From Planctomycetota bacterium (GTDB lineage Bacteria > Planctomycetota > UBA8742 > SKZP01 > JAIOTL01), in the NCBI GenBank assembly GCA_021106775.1, contig JAIOTL010000465.1:1-7478 (forward strand): a stretch of 7,478 nucleotides of DNA. The letters are read 5' to 3'. Shown piece by piece: positions 5,775 through 7,478 of the stretch. Within the stretch, counting starts at the first letter, position 1. Each line of letters starts with the position of its first letter. The position numbers and the translations under genes are program-made. The notes below the pieces were generated by a model. The model was not told the DNA's origin. It did not search any database and worked only from the letters and a program-made list of their open reading frames with translations.

Positions 5775-6863
5775 ATGATGAAAATATTAAGCGGTGAAAA
5801 ACAAGGTTTTCTGTCTTGTTTGGTCAGAATTGTTCTGCTGCCCTTTTTGCTTATTTATTTTATTGTGATTTATATCAAACTTTTGATGTACAAATTCGGG
5901 TTATGCCGACAGAAACGCGTTGAGGGTGTGCGAATCATCTGCGTTGGTAATCTGTCTTCCGGTGGGACAGGGAAAACGCCTGCGGTGGTGTATCTGACGA
6001 AATTATTGCTTGGATTTTCGCAAAATATTGCTGTTGTTTCGCGCGGATACCGAAAAAACAAAGATGAAATGTTAAATGATGAGGGCATGCTTCTGAAATC
6101 GATTTTTCCGAATGTTTTGCAGGTTCAGAATCCTGACAGATACAAAGCATGCTGTGAAGCCAAAGATGCAGGTGCTGAAACAATCATTCTCGACGACGGT
6201 TTTTCGCATCTACAACTTGCCCGAGACGTTGATATTGTTTTAATTGATGCCACTAGACCGTTTTCGAACTTTGAGTTGTTACCTCGCGGAATGCTTCGGG
6301 AACCGCCAAATTCGCTAAATCGAGCATCAGCCGTCATAATTACCCGTTCGAATCAGGTTTCCACGAAAAATCTCCAGCGTTTGACAAATTCGGTTAAAAG
6401 ATATTCGAGGAAAAACGTGAAAATTCTGCTTGCTCAACATAAACCAACAGGTTTTCAAAAAGTTATCTCCGAAAAAGAAAACAAACACGTGCTAAATTCG
6501 ATCGCTGATGCTGACTTCAAGGACTTTTCAGACAATATGAAAAAAAATATCGGAAAGTCTGTTTTCCTTGTCTCAGGTATCGGCAATCCCGATTCTTTTC
6601 GAGAAACCTGCAATGAAACAAACCTGAAAATTGCTGGCGTAAAAGAATTTCCCGACCATTATAATTACACTCTTACGGATGTTTTGAATATCACTTCATT
6701 GGCACAATCAGAAGGTGCTGAGATAATTGTTACAACAAGCAAAGATGCTGTTAAACTTTCAAAACTTGACCTTGAGCAATCTCTGCCGATATACATTCTT
6801 GAAATCGAGTTCTCTCTTTCTCCTTCCGAGGATGAAAACCTCAAAAATCTAATTGTTTCATAG
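5775..6863 (+). CDS. lpxK: LpxK, tetraacyldisaccharide 4'-kinase (lipid A biosynthesis)
   Basis: LpxK uses ATP to phosphorylate the 4'-position of the tetraacyldisaccharide 1-phosphate, giving lipid IVA, at the cytoplasmic face of the inner membrane. Seen (from this ATG, 362 residues, a little above the usual 310-350): an N-terminal hydrophobic helix (about 13-38) as in the family, a P-loop VGNLSSGGTGKT (57-68), VVSRGY (87-92), LDDGFSHLQLARDVDIVLID (139-158), the LLPRGMLREP segment (168-177) and a late FPDHYNYT with the conserved histidine. The usual GDEP motif reads NDEG (101-104), an odd substitution. The MMKILSGE start aligns with MIEKIWSGE of E. coli LpxK, so ATG 5775 is preferred over in-frame TTG 5754 or GTG 5760. 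No clear Shine-Dalgarno precedes it. No other lipid A gene lies beside it. Function is secure; the exact start is less so. Confidence 0.94.
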   Translation: MMKILSGEKQGFLSCLVRIVLLPFLLIYFIVIYIKLLMYKFGLCRQKRVEGVRIICVGNLSSGGTGKTPAVVYLTKLLLGFSQNIAVVSRGYRKNKDEMLNDEGMLLKSIFPNVLQVQNPDRYKACCEAKDAGAETIILDDGFSHLQLARDVDIVLIDATRPFSNFELLPRGMLREPPNSLNRASAVIITRSNQVSTKNLQRLTNSVKRYSRKNVKILLAQHKPTGFQKVISEKENKHVLNSIADADFKDFSDNMKKNIGKSVFLVSGIGNPDSFRETCNETNLKIAGVKEFPDHYNYTLTDVLNITSLAQSEGAEIIVTTSKDAVKLSKLDLEQSLPIYILEIEFSLSPSEDENLKNLIVS

Positions 6864-6892
6864 ATTACTTAAATTTATTGAAAGAGTTTTAT

Positions 6893-6923
6893 CAATAGTC
6901 ATTTATATGTTATAAATCTATTG
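6893..6923. repeat. AT-rich 13-bp inverted repeat downstream of lpxK
   Basis: CAATAG-TC-ATTTATA (6893-6907) pairs with TATAAATCTATTG (6911-6923) around a TGT loop, with a two-base bulge, giving 13 base pairs. It lies 30 bp after the lpxK stop. No T tract follows on either strand, so a standard intrinsic terminator is not supported, though it may protect the lpxK mRNA end or bind a protein. It shares a 14-base core with the inverted repeat at 2650-2679. Confidence 0.65.
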
Positions 6924-6978
6924 CGGATGTAACTTTGCGGGATGATATGTTCAGTTGAATAGACAAAGTTTGCCTAAT

Positions 6979-7007
6979 TTGACTGAAAAAATCCAAAATT
7001 GTAAATT
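6979..7007 (+). promoter_or_regulatory. Candidate sigma-70 promoter of the receiver-like gene
   Basis: TTGACT (6979-6984, five of six) and TAAATT (7002-7007, four of six) are separated by 17 bases. Transcription from about 7014 would leave a leader of some 42 bases before the ATG at 7056. It suggests that the receiver-like gene is not simply an extension of the lpxK transcript. Confidence 0.33.
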
Positions 7008-7055
7008 CTGTTGCTCGTGTTAAAAGAATTGTAATAGTTCTTGCAGGCAAGATAT

Positions 7056-7478
7056 ATGAAGAAAAAGACCATTATTGCTGCTACAAATAACAACGAAACT
7101 TACGATTTCATTTTAAATATTACATATGCTTTTGAGCATTGGAATCTAAAACGTTTGGGAAGCGATGCCGACATAAATCAGCATGTTTTGCGAAAAGATG
7201 TTGACCTTCTCATAATCGATTCGGAGTATATAACACCGCAGGTTCAAGAAATCTTATTGTCTCCAAAGAATAAAACACATTACATCGTAATACTCAGGGA
7301 ATCAACCGATATTGAAGCCCTGAGTTGGATTCACAAAGGGGCGTGCGGCTTCCTCCATGAGCCTACTTCAGAAGTCTCTGAAGAATCCGCGACTTTTGTC
7401 ATAAAATCCATATTCCGCTGCTCGAAAGTTAAACCGGAACGACTAAAGCAGATTAGCTGTCAACAACATTCTGATAGC
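7056..7478 (+). CDS. Degenerate response-regulator receiver-like protein, N-terminal 141 residues (cut by window edge)
   Basis: The frame is open from this ATG to the window end with no stop. The visible part follows the alternating strand/helix pattern of a CheY-like receiver: strand TIIAAT (5-10), strand VDLLIID (49-55), strand YIVIL (76-80), and KGACGFLHEP (94-103), which resembles the GAxGFLxKP signature at the last strand. D55 occupies the phospho-acceptor position. The acidic pair after the first strand is replaced (TNNN, 10-13), the Thr/Ser after strand 4 appears to be R81, and the conserved lysine is E102. It may therefore be a pseudo-receiver that signals without normal Mg-dependent phosphorylation, or a receiver-like fold of other use. 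The ribosome-binding site is weak (AGG at 7045-7047, eight bases before the ATG). The rest of the protein, which would hold an output domain, lies beyond the window. Confidence 0.7.
   Translation, partial: MKKKTIIAATNNNETYDFILNITYAFEHWNLKRLGSDADINQHVLRKDVDLLIIDSEYITPQVQEILLSPKNKTHYIVILRESTDIEALSWIHKGACGFLHEPTSEVSEESATFVIKSIFRCSKVKPERLKQISCQQHSDS

Noticed and set aside
6893..6923. Intrinsic terminator of lpxK
   Set aside because: The stem is AT-rich and no T tract follows on either strand, so it is listed only as an inverted repeat.

Overview
The window is AT-rich DNA from a Gram-negative (diderm) bacterium. The clearest taxonomic clue is a full-length lpxK, a lipid A biosynthesis gene, which implies an outer membrane with lipopolysaccharide. 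A large zinc-ribbon/Ser-Thr kinase/membrane protein and a predicted lipoprotein point away from the best-studied Proteobacteria and towards a poorly characterised phylum, but the sequence alone does not let me name it. TGA, TAA and TAG all act as stops, so the standard bacterial code applies.

Layout. Positions 1-4880 hold four genes on the minus strand. In transcription order they are a membrane-anchored Ser/Thr protein kinase (4880-2676), a WalJ/YycJ-type metallo-beta-lactamase-fold hydrolase (2494-1673), a divergent ComB-family (2-phosphosulfolactate phosphatase-like) protein (1556-780) and the survival nucleotidase SurE (778 to beyond the left edge). The last two are separated by one base and are surely co-transcribed. 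The 181-bp gap after the kinase gene holds a composite palindromic repeat and an AT-rich inverted repeat. Upstream of the kinase gene, a good minus-strand intrinsic terminator (4925-4954) ends the transcript of a small predicted lipoprotein gene (5620-5054). That gene has a consensus Shine-Dalgarno sequence and a candidate promoter overlapped by a short dyad. On the plus strand, divergent from it, lies lpxK (5775-6863). After a 192-bp gap with a strong AT-rich inverted repeat comes the start of a plus-strand gene (7056 to the right edge) whose product resembles a response-regulator receiver domain that has lost most of its active-site residues. No gene-free stretch exceeds 300 bases, and I see no tRNA, rRNA, CRISPR array or complete insertion sequence.

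How the genes may work together. LpxK phosphorylates the lipid A disaccharide at the inner membrane. The kinase gene could couple an extracytoplasmic beta-rich domain to cytoplasmic phosphorylation. Its WalJ-like and SurE neighbours are housekeeping hydrolases, and their link to the kinase is only by position.

The most unusual signal is a GC-rich 24-bp repeat. It is present as two tandem copies inside the kinase gene and as about one and a half diverged copies at the start of the lipoprotein gene, and it is read in a different frame in each. This suggests a short DNA-level repeat that spreads into permissive coding positions.
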